Positions 25,993-34,411 of a stretch of DNA of 64,000 nt are shown one piece after another. This DNA is from Anaerococcus vaginimassiliensis (GTDB taxonomy: Bacteria; Bacillota; Clostridia; Tissierellales; Peptoniphilaceae). Made by a program: the position numbers and the translations under genes. How positions within the stretch are numbered: the first letter of the stretch is position 1; the number at the start of each line of letters is the position of its first letter. The stretch spans positions 1-64,000 of the forward strand of contig NZ_LR130844.1 in assembly GCF_900626155.1 (NCBI RefSeq). The letters are read 5' to 3'. The notes beneath the pieces were generated by a model. That model was not told where the DNA came from and searched no databases. It was given only the letters and a program-made list of their open reading frames with translations.

Positions 25993-26730
25993 CTATAAAA
26001 ATTCATGATTATGAGCTGCCATAAACATAGTTTCTTTTTTCTTATCATTTAAGTCAATCATAATATCTTTATCATCAACTCCAAGTTGTCTCAAAGTCAC
26101 GATATTATCTAGCAAAAATTCATTGCTACCAACAACATAAAATATAGAATCCTTAACTTCCATTTCCCTAAGCATACCAAAGAAGTTTGCTCTGGAATCT
26201 ACCCAAACTTGCCTAAAGATACTATCGTTTATTGTTGAAACCTCACTTTCAAACAAATGATTATCTTTTCTACTTACATTTATGCTTAAAAGTTCAGGTA
26301 TACCACTTTGATCTTTCTTAAACTTATTGATTAAAGGCCTCATTGTTGTAAAACCAATACCCATAGATAATAGAACGATAGGTCTGTCTTCTCTTCTAAG
26401 TTTCATGTGAGATCTAATTTTGAAGAACTCTAGATAATCACCAACCTTTTTCTCTAATAAGGCCTTCTTAAATTCTGACTTTCTGATAGAAAATTTAGTT
26501 GTAAAATTAACAGTATCTTCATCATCTAGAGTATTGATGCTTAAGTGATGGACAAGTTTCTTGTTAACTTTTCCTCCATCATTAAATCCTGGTATAGCTA
26601 AATGAAAGCTTGATCCTTCATCCCACACCATACCTTCGGGTTTTTCCAGAGTATAGGTTTTTACATTCTTATACTCATCTTTTATATCTAAAATTTTAAC
26701 CTTATAAATTATTTTATCTGAATTTTCCAT
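25993..26730 (-). CDS. Ferredoxin-NADP reductase-like flavoprotein
   Basis: 245 aa. An N-terminal FAD-binding barrel (about 1-105; HHLSINTLDDEDTVNF is in the place of the RxYS motif) and a C-terminal NAD(P)-binding domain (PIVLLSMGIGFTTMRPLINKF, FYVVGSNEFLLDNI). There is no iron-sulfur domain, so it probably passes electrons to a separate partner. It is first in a three-gene unit with a cupin and a GNAT-cupin. Substrate not known. Confidence 0.8.
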   Translation of the reverse strand: MENSDKIIYKVKILDIKDEYKNVKTYTLEKPEGMVWDEGSSFHLAIPGFNDGGKVNKKLVHHLSINTLDDEDTVNFTTKFSIRKSEFKKALLEKKVGDYLEFFKIRSHMKLRREDRPIVLLSMGIGFTTMRPLINKFKKDQSGIPELLSINVSRKDNHLFESEVSTINDSIFRQVWVDSRANFFGMLREMEVKDSIFYVVGSNEFLLDNIVTLRQLGVDDKDIMIDLNDKKKETMFMAAHNHEFL

Positions 26731-26757
26731 ACTAGCTCCTTATTGATAATTAATATC

Positions 26758-26785
26758 ATTATACTAGACTTATACCCAATTTTAA
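26758..26785 (-). promoter_or_regulatory. Probable promoter of the reductase/cupin/GNAT unit
   Basis: Minus-strand TATAAT (26763-26758) with TTAAAA about 16 bases upstream. The -35 is weak. Confidence 0.45.
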
Positions 26786-26800
26786 GTTTTATTTTTATAT

Positions 26801-27373
26801 CTATAGAATATTACTAACTCTTTTCCTTAATTCTGGAACTATCTTTTCTTCAAAAAAAGGATTTTTGGAAAGCCATCTGTTATTTAGAGGGCTTGGATGC
26901 ACTATTGGAAAATATTCTGGCAAATATTCTTCAAAAGATTTTACAGTTTGAGTTAAGTTTTTCTTAAAATTATCCTTCAAATAATACTTTTGAGCATGGG
27001 CGCCTACTAGAATGGTTAGTTCAATATTAGAAAGCTCTTTTAGTAAAATTGGGTGATATTCATTTGCTATAAACTTTCTAGGTGCCTTATCTCCAGTCTT
27101 GGCCTTGCCAGGATAATAAAAATCCATGGGTATAATAGAAAATTCTTTCCTATACAAGGTATCTTTTTCTATGCCAAGCCAGTTTACTAGCTTATCTCCA
27201 CTTTTATCATCAAATAATATTCCTGTTTCTTCAACCTTTTTACCTGGAGCTTGACCAATGATTAATATTTTAGATCCTTTATTTAGTTGAAAGATTGGTT
27301 CTTTCCCTCTTTTTGTATATTCTTTGTTACGAGGATCATTTTTTATAACTTCTTTTATTCTATTGATATCCAT
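26801..27373 (-). CDS. Uracil-DNA glycosylase superfamily protein, cysteine-free
   Basis: About 190 aa. Motif I is IIGQAPG (about residues 31-37) and the DNA-intercalation motif is HPSPL near the C-terminus, both typical of the UDG superfamily. The [4Fe-4S] cysteines of family 4/5 are absent; there is no cysteine at all. I chose the ATG at 27373 because GGAG lies six bases before it; an ATG at 27385 has no ribosome site. It starts 18 bases after the lepA terminator. It probably repairs uracil or a related lesion, but the substrate is uncertain. Confidence 0.75.
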   Translation of the reverse strand: MDINRIKEVIKNDPRNKEYTKRGKEPIFQLNKGSKILIIGQAPGKKVEETGILFDDKSGDKLVNWLGIEKDTLYRKEFSIIPMDFYYPGKAKTGDKAPRKFIANEYHPILLKELSNIELTILVGAHAQKYYLKDNFKKNLTQTVKSFEEYLPEYFPIVHPSPLNNRWLSKNPFFEEKIVPELRKRVSNIL

Positions 27374-27390
27374 TAATTTCTCCATTTAAA

Positions 27391-27416
27391 AGAAAAAGCA
27401 ATCACTAGGATTGCTT
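27391..27416 (-). terminator. Terminator after lepA
   Basis: Minus-strand AAGCAATC / GATTGCTT with loop CTAGT and a T run, five bases past the lepA stop codon. It leaves no room for a promoter before the UDG-like gene, so that gene depends on read-through or an internal promoter. Confidence 0.85.
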
Positions 27417-27421
27417 AATTC

Positions 27422-29230
27422 TTATTCATCATCTAATTTTAATACTGCTAAGAATGCATCTTGCGGAACTTCTACGTTACCTAGCTGGCGCATTCTCTTC
27501 TTACCTTCTTTTTGTTTTTCAAGAAGTTTTTTCTTTCTAGAAATATCTCCACCATAGCATTTAGCAATAACATCTTTTCTAAGTGCCCTTACTGTTTCTC
27601 TTGCTATAATTTTACCACCAATTGCAGCTTGTATTGGCACTGCAAATTGCTGTCTAGGGATTTCATCTTTTAGTTTTTCTACTATTCCTCTTCCTCTATT
27701 GTAGGCACTATCTCTGTGAACAATTAGTGATAAGGCATCTACATTTTCATCATTTATTAGAATATCTAGTTTTACAAGGTCAGATACTTGATAACCTGTT
27801 AGTTCATAGTCCAAGGATGCATAACCTTTTGTCCTAGATTTTAGAGAGTCAAAGAAATTGTATATTACTTCATTTAGTGGAATTTTATATTTTATAGAAA
27901 CCCTATTTTCATCAATATAGGTCATATCTATTAACTCACCCCTCCTTGATTGGGCAAGTTCCATGATCTGTCCTATATATTCTTTAGGAGTTATTATTTC
28001 AGAAGTTGTTATTGGTTCTTCTATATACTCAATTTCAGTTGGATCTGGGAAATCATTAGGATTTTGTAGTTCTACAATATTATCCTTTCCCTTTAGTTTT
28101 AAATCGTAAATAACTGACGGAGCTGTAGCTATAATATCTAGGTCATATTCTCTTTCTAATCTTTGAGTAATAATATCCATATGAAGCAGACCCAAGAATC
28201 CTGCTCTTAGTCCTACACCCAAAGCTTGGGAGTTTTCTTGCTCAAACACTAGTGCTGCATCATTTACTTGAAGTTTTTCTAGCGAATCTTTTAGTTTATT
28301 AAAACTTTCTCCCTCAGCTGGATATATACCAGAATAAACCATAGGAAGAACTTCTTTATAACCAGATAATGGCTTGTCCGTAGGGTGACTTACGCTTGTT
28401 ATAGTATCACCAACTCTAGCATCTTTAACTTCCTTGATACTTGCTTCTATAAAACCTACGTCACCACTTCTTAATTCCTTGGTGGCAATTCTTTTTTTCA
28501 TAGTGTAGCCTATGGTGTTTACTTCATATTTTTTGCCAGTGTTCATCATTACGATTTCATCGCCTGGTCTTACAACACCTTCAAACACCCTTACATAGCA
28601 GATTACCCCTACGTAAGAATCATAATATGAATCAAAAATAAGAGCCTTAAGTGGTTTATCATCGTGATCTTCAGGAGCTGGAACATTTTTTACTATATCT
28701 TCTAATACATCTTCTACATTTAGACCAGTTTTAGCGGAAATTTGTGGGGCATTTTCGCAATCTAAGCCTATCTCATTTTCTATTTCTGCCTTTACTTCAT
28801 CAACCCTTGCAGATGGAAGGTCAATTTTATTTAAAACAGGTAAAATCTCCAAATTTTGTTCAAGGGCAAGATAAGTATTAGCTAGTGTCTGTGCTTCTAC
28901 ACCTTGGCTTGCATCCACAACTAATATTGCACCCTCACAAGCTTTAAGGGATCTTGATACTTCGTAGTTAAAGTCAACGTGTCCTGGTGTATCTATCAGA
29001 TTTAGGTCGTAAATATTCCCATCATTTGCCTTGTATTGGATTTTGATTGACTTTAATTTTATTGTTATTCCTCTTTCTTGCTCAAGCTCCATGTCATCTA
29101 ACATTTGACTGGACATCTCTCTTTTGGAAATAGCTTGACTTTTTTCAATAAGTCTATCAGCTAGGGTACTCTTTCCGTGGTCTATGTGAGCAATAATAGA
29201 GAAATTTCTAATATTTTCTTTTTTCTTCAT
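27422..29230 (-). CDS. lepA: Elongation factor 4 (LepA)
   Basis: 602 aa GTPase with G1 [15 protein letters not shown]3 DTPGHVDF and G4 NKID, then domain II, an EF-G-like domain and the LepA-specific C-terminal domain ([16 protein letters not shown]). It back-translocates ribosomes or aids 30S assembly. It follows lepB by 9 bases. Confidence 0.98.
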   Translation of the reverse strand: MKKKENIRNFSIIAHIDHGKSTLADRLIEKSQAISKREMSSQMLDDMELEQERGITIKLKSIKIQYKANDGNIYDLNLIDTPGHVDFNYEVSRSLKACEGAILVVDASQGVEAQTLANTYLALEQNLEILPVLNKIDLPSARVDEVKAEIENEIGLDCENAPQISAKTGLNVEDVLEDIVKNVPAPEDHDDKPLKALIFDSYYDSYVGVICYVRVFEGVVRPGDEIVMMNTGKKYEVNTIGYTMKKRIATKELRSGDVGFIEASIKEVKDARVGDTITSVSHPTDKPLSGYKEVLPMVYSGIYPAEGESFNKLKDSLEKLQVNDAALVFEQENSQALGVGLRAGFLGLLHMDIITQRLEREYDLDIIATAPSVIYDLKLKGKDNIVELQNPNDFPDPTEIEYIEEPITTSEIITPKEYIGQIMELAQSRRGELIDMTYIDENRVSIKYKIPLNEVIYNFFDSLKSRTKGYASLDYELTGYQVSDLVKLDILINDENVDALSLIVHRDSAYNRGRGIVEKLKDEIPRQQFAVPIQAAIGGKIIARETVRALRKDVIAKCYGGDISRKKKLLEKQKEGKKRMRQLGNVEVPQDAFLAVLKLDDE

Positions 29231-29239
29231 ATATCTCCT

Positions 29240-29821
29240 TTATTCATTGTCTGGATATGGATTATGATCTATCAAACCAAACCTATTAATAGGATAAAAT
29301 CTTACAAAAGCATGTCCTACTAGTCTTTCTTTTTCAATAGGACCAAAGTTTCTTGAATCATTGCTCTCGCCTGGCAGTCTATTATCTCCCATGACAAAGT
29401 ATTCATTTTCACCAAGTGTCCATTCACTTAATTCTCTTGTAGGATAGGTCTCATTAATAGAAGTGTAATTTTCAGTAATCTTCTCATCATTTACGTAAAC
29501 ATCACCATCTATAAGTTTGATAGTATCGCCTTTTTCACCTATAACTCTTTTGACATATAATTTCTTAGGATCATCAGGTGCTTTTAATATAACTATATCT
29601 CCTCTTTCATATCCCCTAAACCTACTTCCAATCTTATCTACTAGAAGTATATCGCCGTTATGTAGGGTATTTAGCATTGAATTTCCGGAAACTTTTGTAG
29701 CATCGACTATAAACATTTTTATAAAGATAGTGATTATTAAAGCAATGGCGATTGTCTTTACCCAATCCCATACATCATAAAGAATGTCATCTCTCTCTTT
29801 CATATTGTTATTTGAACTCAT
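29240..29821 (-). CDS. lepB: Type I signal peptidase
   Basis: 193 aa. One N-terminal membrane helix (about 17-36) with the catalytic part outside. The Ser is in SGNSMLNTL (about residue 48), the Lys in YVKRVIG (about 89), and the GDNR box appears as MGDNRLPGESNDSRNFG. It cleaves Sec signal peptides. Divergent from rpsT and first in lepB-lepA. Confidence 0.97.
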   Translation of the reverse strand: MSSNNNMKERDDILYDVWDWVKTIAIALIITIFIKMFIVDATKVSGNSMLNTLHNGDILLVDKIGSRFRGYERGDIVILKAPDDPKKLYVKRVIGEKGDTIKLIDGDVYVNDEKITENYTSINETYPTRELSEWTLGENEYFVMGDNRLPGESNDSRNFGPIEKERLVGHAFVRFYPINRFGLIDHNPYPDNE

Positions 29822-29844
29822 AAAAACCTCTCATTCACTTTTAA

Positions 29845-29873
29845 ATTATAACCCATATTCTCAATTTCTTCAA
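29845..29873 (-). promoter_or_regulatory. Promoter of lepB-lepA
   Basis: Minus-strand TTGAAG (29873-29868), 17-base spacer, TATAAT (29850-29845). Confidence 0.75.
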
Positions 29874-29902
29874 AGAATTTGACCTAACTTTGCTAAAATA
29901 CC

Positions 29903-29931
29903 TTGTATAAAAGATTAATTTATGGTAAAAT
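29903..29931 (+). promoter_or_regulatory. Promoter of rpsT
   Basis: TTGTAT (29903-29908), 17-base spacer, TAAAAT (29926-29931). Confidence 0.65.
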
Positions 29932-29939
29932 GTATCAGT

Positions 29940-29955
29940 CGAACAAAAATGTTCG
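29940..29955 (+). promoter_or_regulatory. Hairpin in the rpsT 5' UTR
   Basis: CGAACA, loop AAAA, TGTTCG: a perfect 6-bp stem at the expected mRNA 5' end, just before the AGAGGTG ribosome site. It may stabilise the message or take part in S20 feedback; neither is proven. Confidence 0.5.
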
Positions 29956-29973
29956 GGAAAGAGGTGAATGTTA

Positions 29974-30240
29974 ATGGCAAATATAAAATCTAGTAAAAAA
30001 AGAATTGATGTAGCTAAAAGAAATACAGAAAGAAATAAAGCTAGAAAATCAGAAATCAAAACACTTATCAAAAGATTTGAAGCAGCTGTAGAAGAAAAAG
30101 ACGCTGAAAAAGCAACAGCATACTTCAAAAAAGCAGATAAGAGATTAAAACAAGCTGAAGCTAAAAATGTTATGCACAAAAACAAAGTTGCAAGAACAAC
30201 ATCTAAACTTGCTAAAGCTTTAAATGAATTAAATGCCTAA
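29974..30240 (+). CDS. rpsT: Ribosomal protein S20
   Basis: 88 aa, helical, with the family start MANIKSSKKRIDVAKRNTER and NKVARTTSKLAKALNEL at the end. I chose the ATG at 29974; the one at 29968 sits almost on the AGAGGTG site and adds two residues that other S20 proteins lack. S20 binds 16S rRNA early in 30S assembly. Single-gene unit divergent from lepB and convergent with holA. Confidence 0.97.
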   Translation: MANIKSSKKRIDVAKRNTERNKARKSEIKTLIKRFEAAVEEKDAEKATAYFKKADKRLKQAEAKNVMHKNKVARTTSKLAKALNELNA

Positions 30241-30244
30241 TATA

Positions 30245-30300
30245 AATGAGTGATAATCAGTATCGGATCCTCACATATGTCTACTGATAATCACTCATTT
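30245..30300. terminator. Long hairpin terminator between rpsT and holA
   Basis: AATGAGTGATAATCAGTA (30245-30262) pairs perfectly with TACTGATAATCACTCATT (30282-30299), 18 bp, with a 19-base loop and T run on the plus strand. The minus-strand U-tract is short. Confidence 0.9.
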
Positions 30301-30301
30301 T

Positions 30302-31315
30302 TTATTTGCAAAATTTGCCTATTAAAATTGTAAGAGCAAGATTCATATCAAATACTCCACTTTTTTGACTAACTTCCATGTCATATAAATAATCATGAAG
30401 GTCAAACAAATCTTCACTAGAGAAATTATTTACAAAGCCCCTTAGCTTTCTAAGTTCGAAAGGTGAAATAGATAGTGATTTTTGAATGAAAGAATCATTA
30501 AATCCTTTTAAGCTAAGTTCCTTAATTCCAATCATATTTCTCACCTGTCTTATAATCATATGATAGACCATAAACAAGTCTTCCCCACTTTTTTTCATAG
30601 AAAGATATATGTTCATTGATTTTTTCTTATCCTTAGTAGAAAGAGCATCAGTTAGATTGAAAATATTTAAATTTAATATCTCATCTAGTTGGCTATCAAC
30701 ATCTTTTTTTGTAACAATTTCATCTGTCGAATTTGCTATTATCTTCTCAACAGTATTTACAACATCATAAAGCTTTATCTCACTATCTCTATTAAGGTAG
30801 GAAAATCTCTCAATTATATCATTGACGAGCGATTTTTGAATTTTCTTACCAGCTCTTGTAAATCTCTTGCCAATAAAAGATGCCAATTCGGTTTTATTTA
30901 GCCTATCTATTTTAACAACAGATTTTTTCTTATCTAAAGCCTTGTAAAATTTCCCCTTAAAGGGTGGATTGTCTGAAAATATGAACATCGTTGCATATTC
31001 TGGAAAGTCGTCTATATCTTTTAATATTTTATCTAACATATCCTTATAGCCTTTGATAGAATTTTTAGATAAGTCGATATTTCTCCAAACTATTACCTTC
31101 TTATCTTCCATAACTGGATATGTCTCGATAGAGTTTTTGATTGTTTCATAAGAACAATCGCCTTTGATATCTATAAAGTTAAAATCTTTGATACTTACAA
31201 GATCGCTTGCTTCTTTTATTATAGAGTCTGTCAAGAAATCTTCTTTTGAATCAAATAAGTAGATTCCTGAAACATCTTTATTTATAAATTTTTTCATAAA
31301 TTCTATATAATTCAT
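30302..31315 (-). CDS. holA: DNA polymerase III delta subunit
   Basis: 337 aa. The clamp-loader wrench subunit. The N-terminal SGIYLFDSKEDFLTDSII is the inactive P-loop region found in delta subunits. KKVIVWRNID, MFIFSDNPPFKGKFYKALDKKK and a helical C-terminal collar follow. It overlaps comEC by 4 bases (ATGA), the normal Firmicute arrangement. Confidence 0.93.
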   Translation of the reverse strand: MNYIEFMKKFINKDVSGIYLFDSKEDFLTDSIIKEASDLVSIKDFNFIDIKGDCSYETIKNSIETYPVMEDKKVIVWRNIDLSKNSIKGYKDMLDKILKDIDDFPEYATMFIFSDNPPFKGKFYKALDKKKSVVKIDRLNKTELASFIGKRFTRAGKKIQKSLVNDIIERFSYLNRDSEIKLYDVVNTVEKIIANSTDEIVTKKDVDSQLDEILNLNIFNLTDALSTKDKKKSMNIYLSMKKSGEDLFMVYHMIIRQVRNMIGIKELSLKGFNDSFIQKSLSISPFELRKLRGFVNNFSSEDLFDLHDYLYDMEVSQKSGVFDMNLALTILIGKFCK

Positions 31316-33486
31316 CTAAAATATCCTCCCTTTAGGTATGTATTTATTTTAAAATTCTTAGTAAAATCTATCTCAACTAATCCATCATCTTGGGTGTTAT
31401 AAATAAGTCTGTCCGATACATTTTTAAGAACTTCTTCATTCGGATGACCGTATTTATTATTTCTACCCGCTGATATCAGCACAATTTGTGGATCAATTTT
31501 TTCTATAAATCCTCTATCAGACGACGTTTTTGATCCATGGTGGGATAATTTTAAAATATCTGATTTTTTATCTATTTCTCTTTCATATTCACTTGGCAAA
31601 TCGCCCAAACTTAAAATCCTAATTCCCTTTATATTTATGAGAAGCCCAAGAGAATTAGCATTTTCTTCTCCGTCGCTACCTTCGTATATACATTCTACAT
31701 ACCCACTCGATAAGTTTATTTTATCGTTTTTATTAAGAACTACAGGCTTATATTTCTTAAGTCTTTCCACATTCAATTTATTTGAATAGATATTATCAAC
31801 TTTGAAATTTTCACAAACTAAATCTAGATTTCCCATATGATCATTATCCTCGTGGGAAATGAAAATTCCCTTTATATTTTTTATTCCCAAACTCTTTAGG
31901 TAGGGAACTAAAACTCTTTCTCCAGAATTGTATGTCTTATAATTTGGCCCACCAACATCAATTAAGTAATATTCTCCCCTATCATTTATTAAAAAACTAT
32001 CTCCCTGCCCTATGTCAATCATTTGATAGCTTATTTTATTAAAATCGCTAACTAGTGATAATATAAGAATTATAGCTGATACCATAAGCAAGTTAATATT
32101 TCTTTTAATAAGTTTTCTTTCAAGATTAACTAGTATTAAAACTAGCAAAAATCCATACAAGGCGAGTAGAAAGTTTGTCTTTTTAAAATCAATTACTGAA
32201 ATATTAACCTTAGATAAAACAGCAGTTATGTTTAACATTGACCTTACCAAAAAATCTAGACTAAGAAAGCCTATTTTTAAAAATGCTTTAAATAAAGGAC
32301 TAAAAAGCAGCACTATAAAAATAAGATACATGGAAATATTAAATATTGGTAGTACTAAAAAGTTTGCTAATATCGTCAATATGTTAATTCTTCCAAAGTA
32401 ATACACTAAAAAAGGAAGAATACCTAGTTGGATTGCTAAGGTAAAAATAAATATTTTTCTAAAATAAGTTTTGCCAAATTTTCTCTCAAATTTTGGATAT
32501 ATTAGTAGGATTGAAAATGAAGCCACAAAACTTAATATAAATCCTGTGTTTAATATGGCAAAAGGATTAATAAGTAAGATTAAAACTGCTATTATAAGGG
32601 TTGCTTTTATTTTATCAAAAGGTTTTTTATATAAAAAGGCAAGGTAGCCTATGATATTTACCCCTATTACTCTAATAACAGAAAATGGAAAAGCAATCAA
32701 ATACCCATATACCAAAGCTAAAATAAGGGCAAAAGAATATGAATACTTATAATTTATCCTTAACTTTCTAAGTATAAAAAGAATAAAGGTAAATAAAAGA
32801 TCTATATGTAAACCTGACACTGCTAGTATATGGCTAAGTCCCAAATCTCTTATAGAATTATCATCTACAATGTTTTCTCCAAGTACAACTGATATGCAAA
32901 AATCAGCTGCTCTTTTTGACATATTGTTTTCAAAAACCTTGTGGACATAAGTATAAAAATCATTCCTCAATTTTAGACCTAAATTATGAGAATTATCCTT
33001 TTTATAAATCTTTTTAATCTCTGTTTCAGAAAAGATTTCTTTACTAGAAAGATATTTTCTATAGGAGAATAAATTAGGGTTTGTATTTGTTTGAGGAGAT
33101 TCAAAGTCAGCTTTGGCTAAAAATACTTCACCTATGCTTAAATCAGCTTCCATAAAGCTAACAGTTTTTTCGTGTTTTTTATTATTTTCAAAAAGCAAAA
33201 AGTACCTATAACCTTCTTCCATTTTCCTTTTTTCATAGACAGTAAATTTATAGGTATCAGGCTTATAAAGCCTTAATTCTTTGTTATGAAAATTAACCTT
33301 TGCTGATAAAAATGTTATAGCAAAGGCTAAGAAAAAGTATATGAGCTTGGAATTTTTAACATAAAAAATAAATCCTAGTCCAAATGATAAAAGGATTATT
33401 GTAAATATATTAATTTGCTCAAAACTTATGAAGGCTCCAACAGCCGCCATCATTCCAAATAAAAATAATAAAATACTTTTTCTCAT
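31312..33486 (-). CDS. comEC: DNA internalisation competence protein ComEC/Rec2
   Basis: 724 aa. Several N-terminal membrane helices with a DUF4131-like segment; the Competence domain (about 190-460) with SHILAVSGLHIDLLF; and a C-terminal metallo-beta-lactamase domain (DIGQGDSFLI, SHEDNDHMGNLD, LKLSHHGSKTS, HPNEE). It forms the channel through which single-stranded DNA enters during transformation. comEA does not precede it here. holA follows with a 4-base overlap. Confidence 0.95.
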   Translation of the reverse strand: MRKSILLFLFGMMAAVGAFISFEQINIFTIILLSFGLGFIFYVKNSKLIYFFLAFAITFLSAKVNFHNKELRLYKPDTYKFTVYEKRKMEEGYRYFLLFENNKKHEKTVSFMEADLSIGEVFLAKADFESPQTNTNPNLFSYRKYLSSKEIFSETEIKKIYKKDNSHNLGLKLRNDFYTYVHKVFENNMSKRAADFCISVVLGENIVDDNSIRDLGLSHILAVSGLHIDLLFTFILFILRKLRINYKYSYSFALILALVYGYLIAFPFSVIRVIGVNIIGYLAFLYKKPFDKIKATLIIAVLILLINPFAILNTGFILSFVASFSILLIYPKFERKFGKTYFRKIFIFTLAIQLGILPFLVYYFGRINILTILANFLVLPIFNISMYLIFIVLLFSPLFKAFLKIGFLSLDFLVRSMLNITAVLSKVNISVIDFKKTNFLLALYGFLLVLILVNLERKLIKRNINLLMVSAIILILSLVSDFNKISYQMIDIGQGDSFLINDRGEYYLIDVGGPNYKTYNSGERVLVPYLKSLGIKNIKGIFISHEDNDHMGNLDLVCENFKVDNIYSNKLNVERLKKYKPVVLNKNDKINLSSGYVECIYEGSDGEENANSLGLLINIKGIRILSLGDLPSEYEREIDKKSDILKLSHHGSKTSSDRGFIEKIDPQIVLISAGRNNKYGHPNEEVLKNVSDRLIYNTQDDGLVEIDFTKNFKINTYLKGGYFR

Positions 33487-33538
33487 AATTTCCTCTTAAT
33501 TCATTATATCATATGATATAATGAAAGAGAGGTTTAAA

Positions 33539-34153
33539 ATGACTAAGATTTACGAAAAGTTTCCAGAAATTACTAACATAAAAGCAAATGTGCTTTCCAA
33601 AAAATTTGTAAATAACAATACTTATCTTATTTTAGATAAGACTATATTTATGCCTAAGAACGATTCATTAAAAGATGATGAGGGTTACATATCAGGTCAC
33701 AAGGTTCTATCCGTTGAAGAGAAAAGAGACAATATAATTCATTTAATCGAAGGAAAGGAAAATAGAAAAGACCTAGTTTTATCTCTTGATAAAAGTATAA
33801 GAAGAGAAAATCTCTATAGTGCAAGTGCCTTTTGCTTGTTTAAGATTTTCTATAAAACTTATTATTCCACAGGCAGGTTTTCCCTTGAAACCAACGATGA
33901 AATAAAGAAAATCACAATAGAAAATCCTAGCCCAGATTTTGATCCCTTTTTGATAGAGTATTTAATTAATTATTCTATAGACAAGGGGCTAAAGATTAAT
34001 TTCGACAAAGGAATAGCAGAGTTAAGCGGCATAGGCAAGGCTGTTAACAATCTAATTTGTTTTGACAATACCTACAAAGTAAAATCTTTTAAAATAACAA
34101 ATTGCCTAAAAGAAGATAATTCTACAATAGTTTTTTTTGAAGCAGGTTTATAA
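33539..34153 (+). CDS. Degenerate alanyl-tRNA-editing (AlaX-like) protein, tentative
   Basis: 204 aa from the ATG at 33539, which has GAGAGG in front; an upstream ATG (33521) lies inside a TATAAT promoter element. The layout resembles AlaX/AlaRS editing proteins: an N-terminal beta domain (TYLILDKTIFMPKND, SGHKVLSVEEKRDNIIHLIEG) and a helical part LDKSIRRENLYSASAFCLFKIFY that stands where AlaX has DWxRRxxxMxxHTAxHL. The zinc motif HxxxH is lost there (SASAF). Editing activity is therefore doubtful. A strong terminator follows. Similarity was judged by eye, so confidence is moderate. Confidence 0.5.
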   Translation: MTKIYEKFPEITNIKANVLSKKFVNNNTYLILDKTIFMPKNDSLKDDEGYISGHKVLSVEEKRDNIIHLIEGKENRKDLVLSLDKSIRRENLYSASAFCLFKIFYKTYYSTGRFSLETNDEIKKITIENPSPDFDPFLIEYLINYSIDKGLKINFDKGIAELSGIGKAVNNLICFDNTYKVKSFKITNCLKEDNSTIVFFEAGL

Positions 34154-34162
34154 GCTAACTAC

Positions 34163-34222
34163 AAGCTATAAGATATTTCTATATTTTTCAATCAATATAG
34201 TGATATCTTATAGCTTTTCTTA
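34163..34222 (+). terminator. Terminator of the AlaX-like gene
   Basis: AAGCTATAAGATAT (34163-34176) pairs with ATATCTTATAGCTT (34203-34216), with an inner CTATAT/ATATAG arm, followed by TTCTT. Confidence 0.85.
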
Positions 34223-34249
34223 TATCTACTTTTACATGATAATATATTA

Positions 34250-34278
34250 TTGCATAAAAATTATATTTATGCTAAAAT
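34250..34278 (+). promoter_or_regulatory. Promoter of the ABC exporter operon
   Basis: TTGCAT (34250-34255), 17-base spacer, TAAAAT (34273-34278). Transcription would start at about 34285 and give a 125-base leader. Confidence 0.7.
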
Positions 34279-34308
34279 GAAGTTATTAAATACAAAGGAG
34301 GTTAAAAA

Positions 34309-34347
34309 ATGAACAATACAAAAAGAATGGATTTTAAGCTACTATAG
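34309..34347 (+). CDS. 12-residue leader peptide upstream of the ABC exporter
   Basis: ATG to TAG encodes MNNTKRMDFKLL, with a perfect AAAGGAGG seven bases upstream (34294-34301). The stop codon touches the first base of a hairpin that controls the next ribosome site. The excellent ribosome site and the position argue for a translated regulatory leader. An exported short peptide is a less likely alternative. Confidence 0.65.
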   Translation: MNNTKRMDFKLL

Positions 34348-34411
34348 AGTAAGAATCACGGGTACTCCTTGATCCTTACTATTAATTACAAGGAGGAAGC
34401 CTTAAGGCTAT
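34348..34411 (+). promoter_or_regulatory. Switchable hairpins that can hide the ABC exporter ribosome site
   Basis: Two exclusive structures are visible. Structure A pairs AGTAAGAATCACGG (34348-34361) with CCTTGATCCTTACT (34367-34380), 12 of 14 bases. Structure B pairs CTCCTTG (34365-34371) with CAAGGAG (34389-34395), covering the Shine-Dalgarno of the exporter gene. A palindrome AGCCTTAAGGCT (34398-34409) lies between that site and the ATG, which is 15 bases away; folding it would bring the two to normal distance. No U-tract follows, so control should be at translation. Confidence 0.65.

Noticed and set aside
34348-34380. Intrinsic terminator (transcription attenuator) before the ABC exporter
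   Set aside because: The hairpin is good but is followed by ATTAATTACAAGG, not a T run. Its 3' arm pairs with the ribosome site, so control at translation is the better reading.
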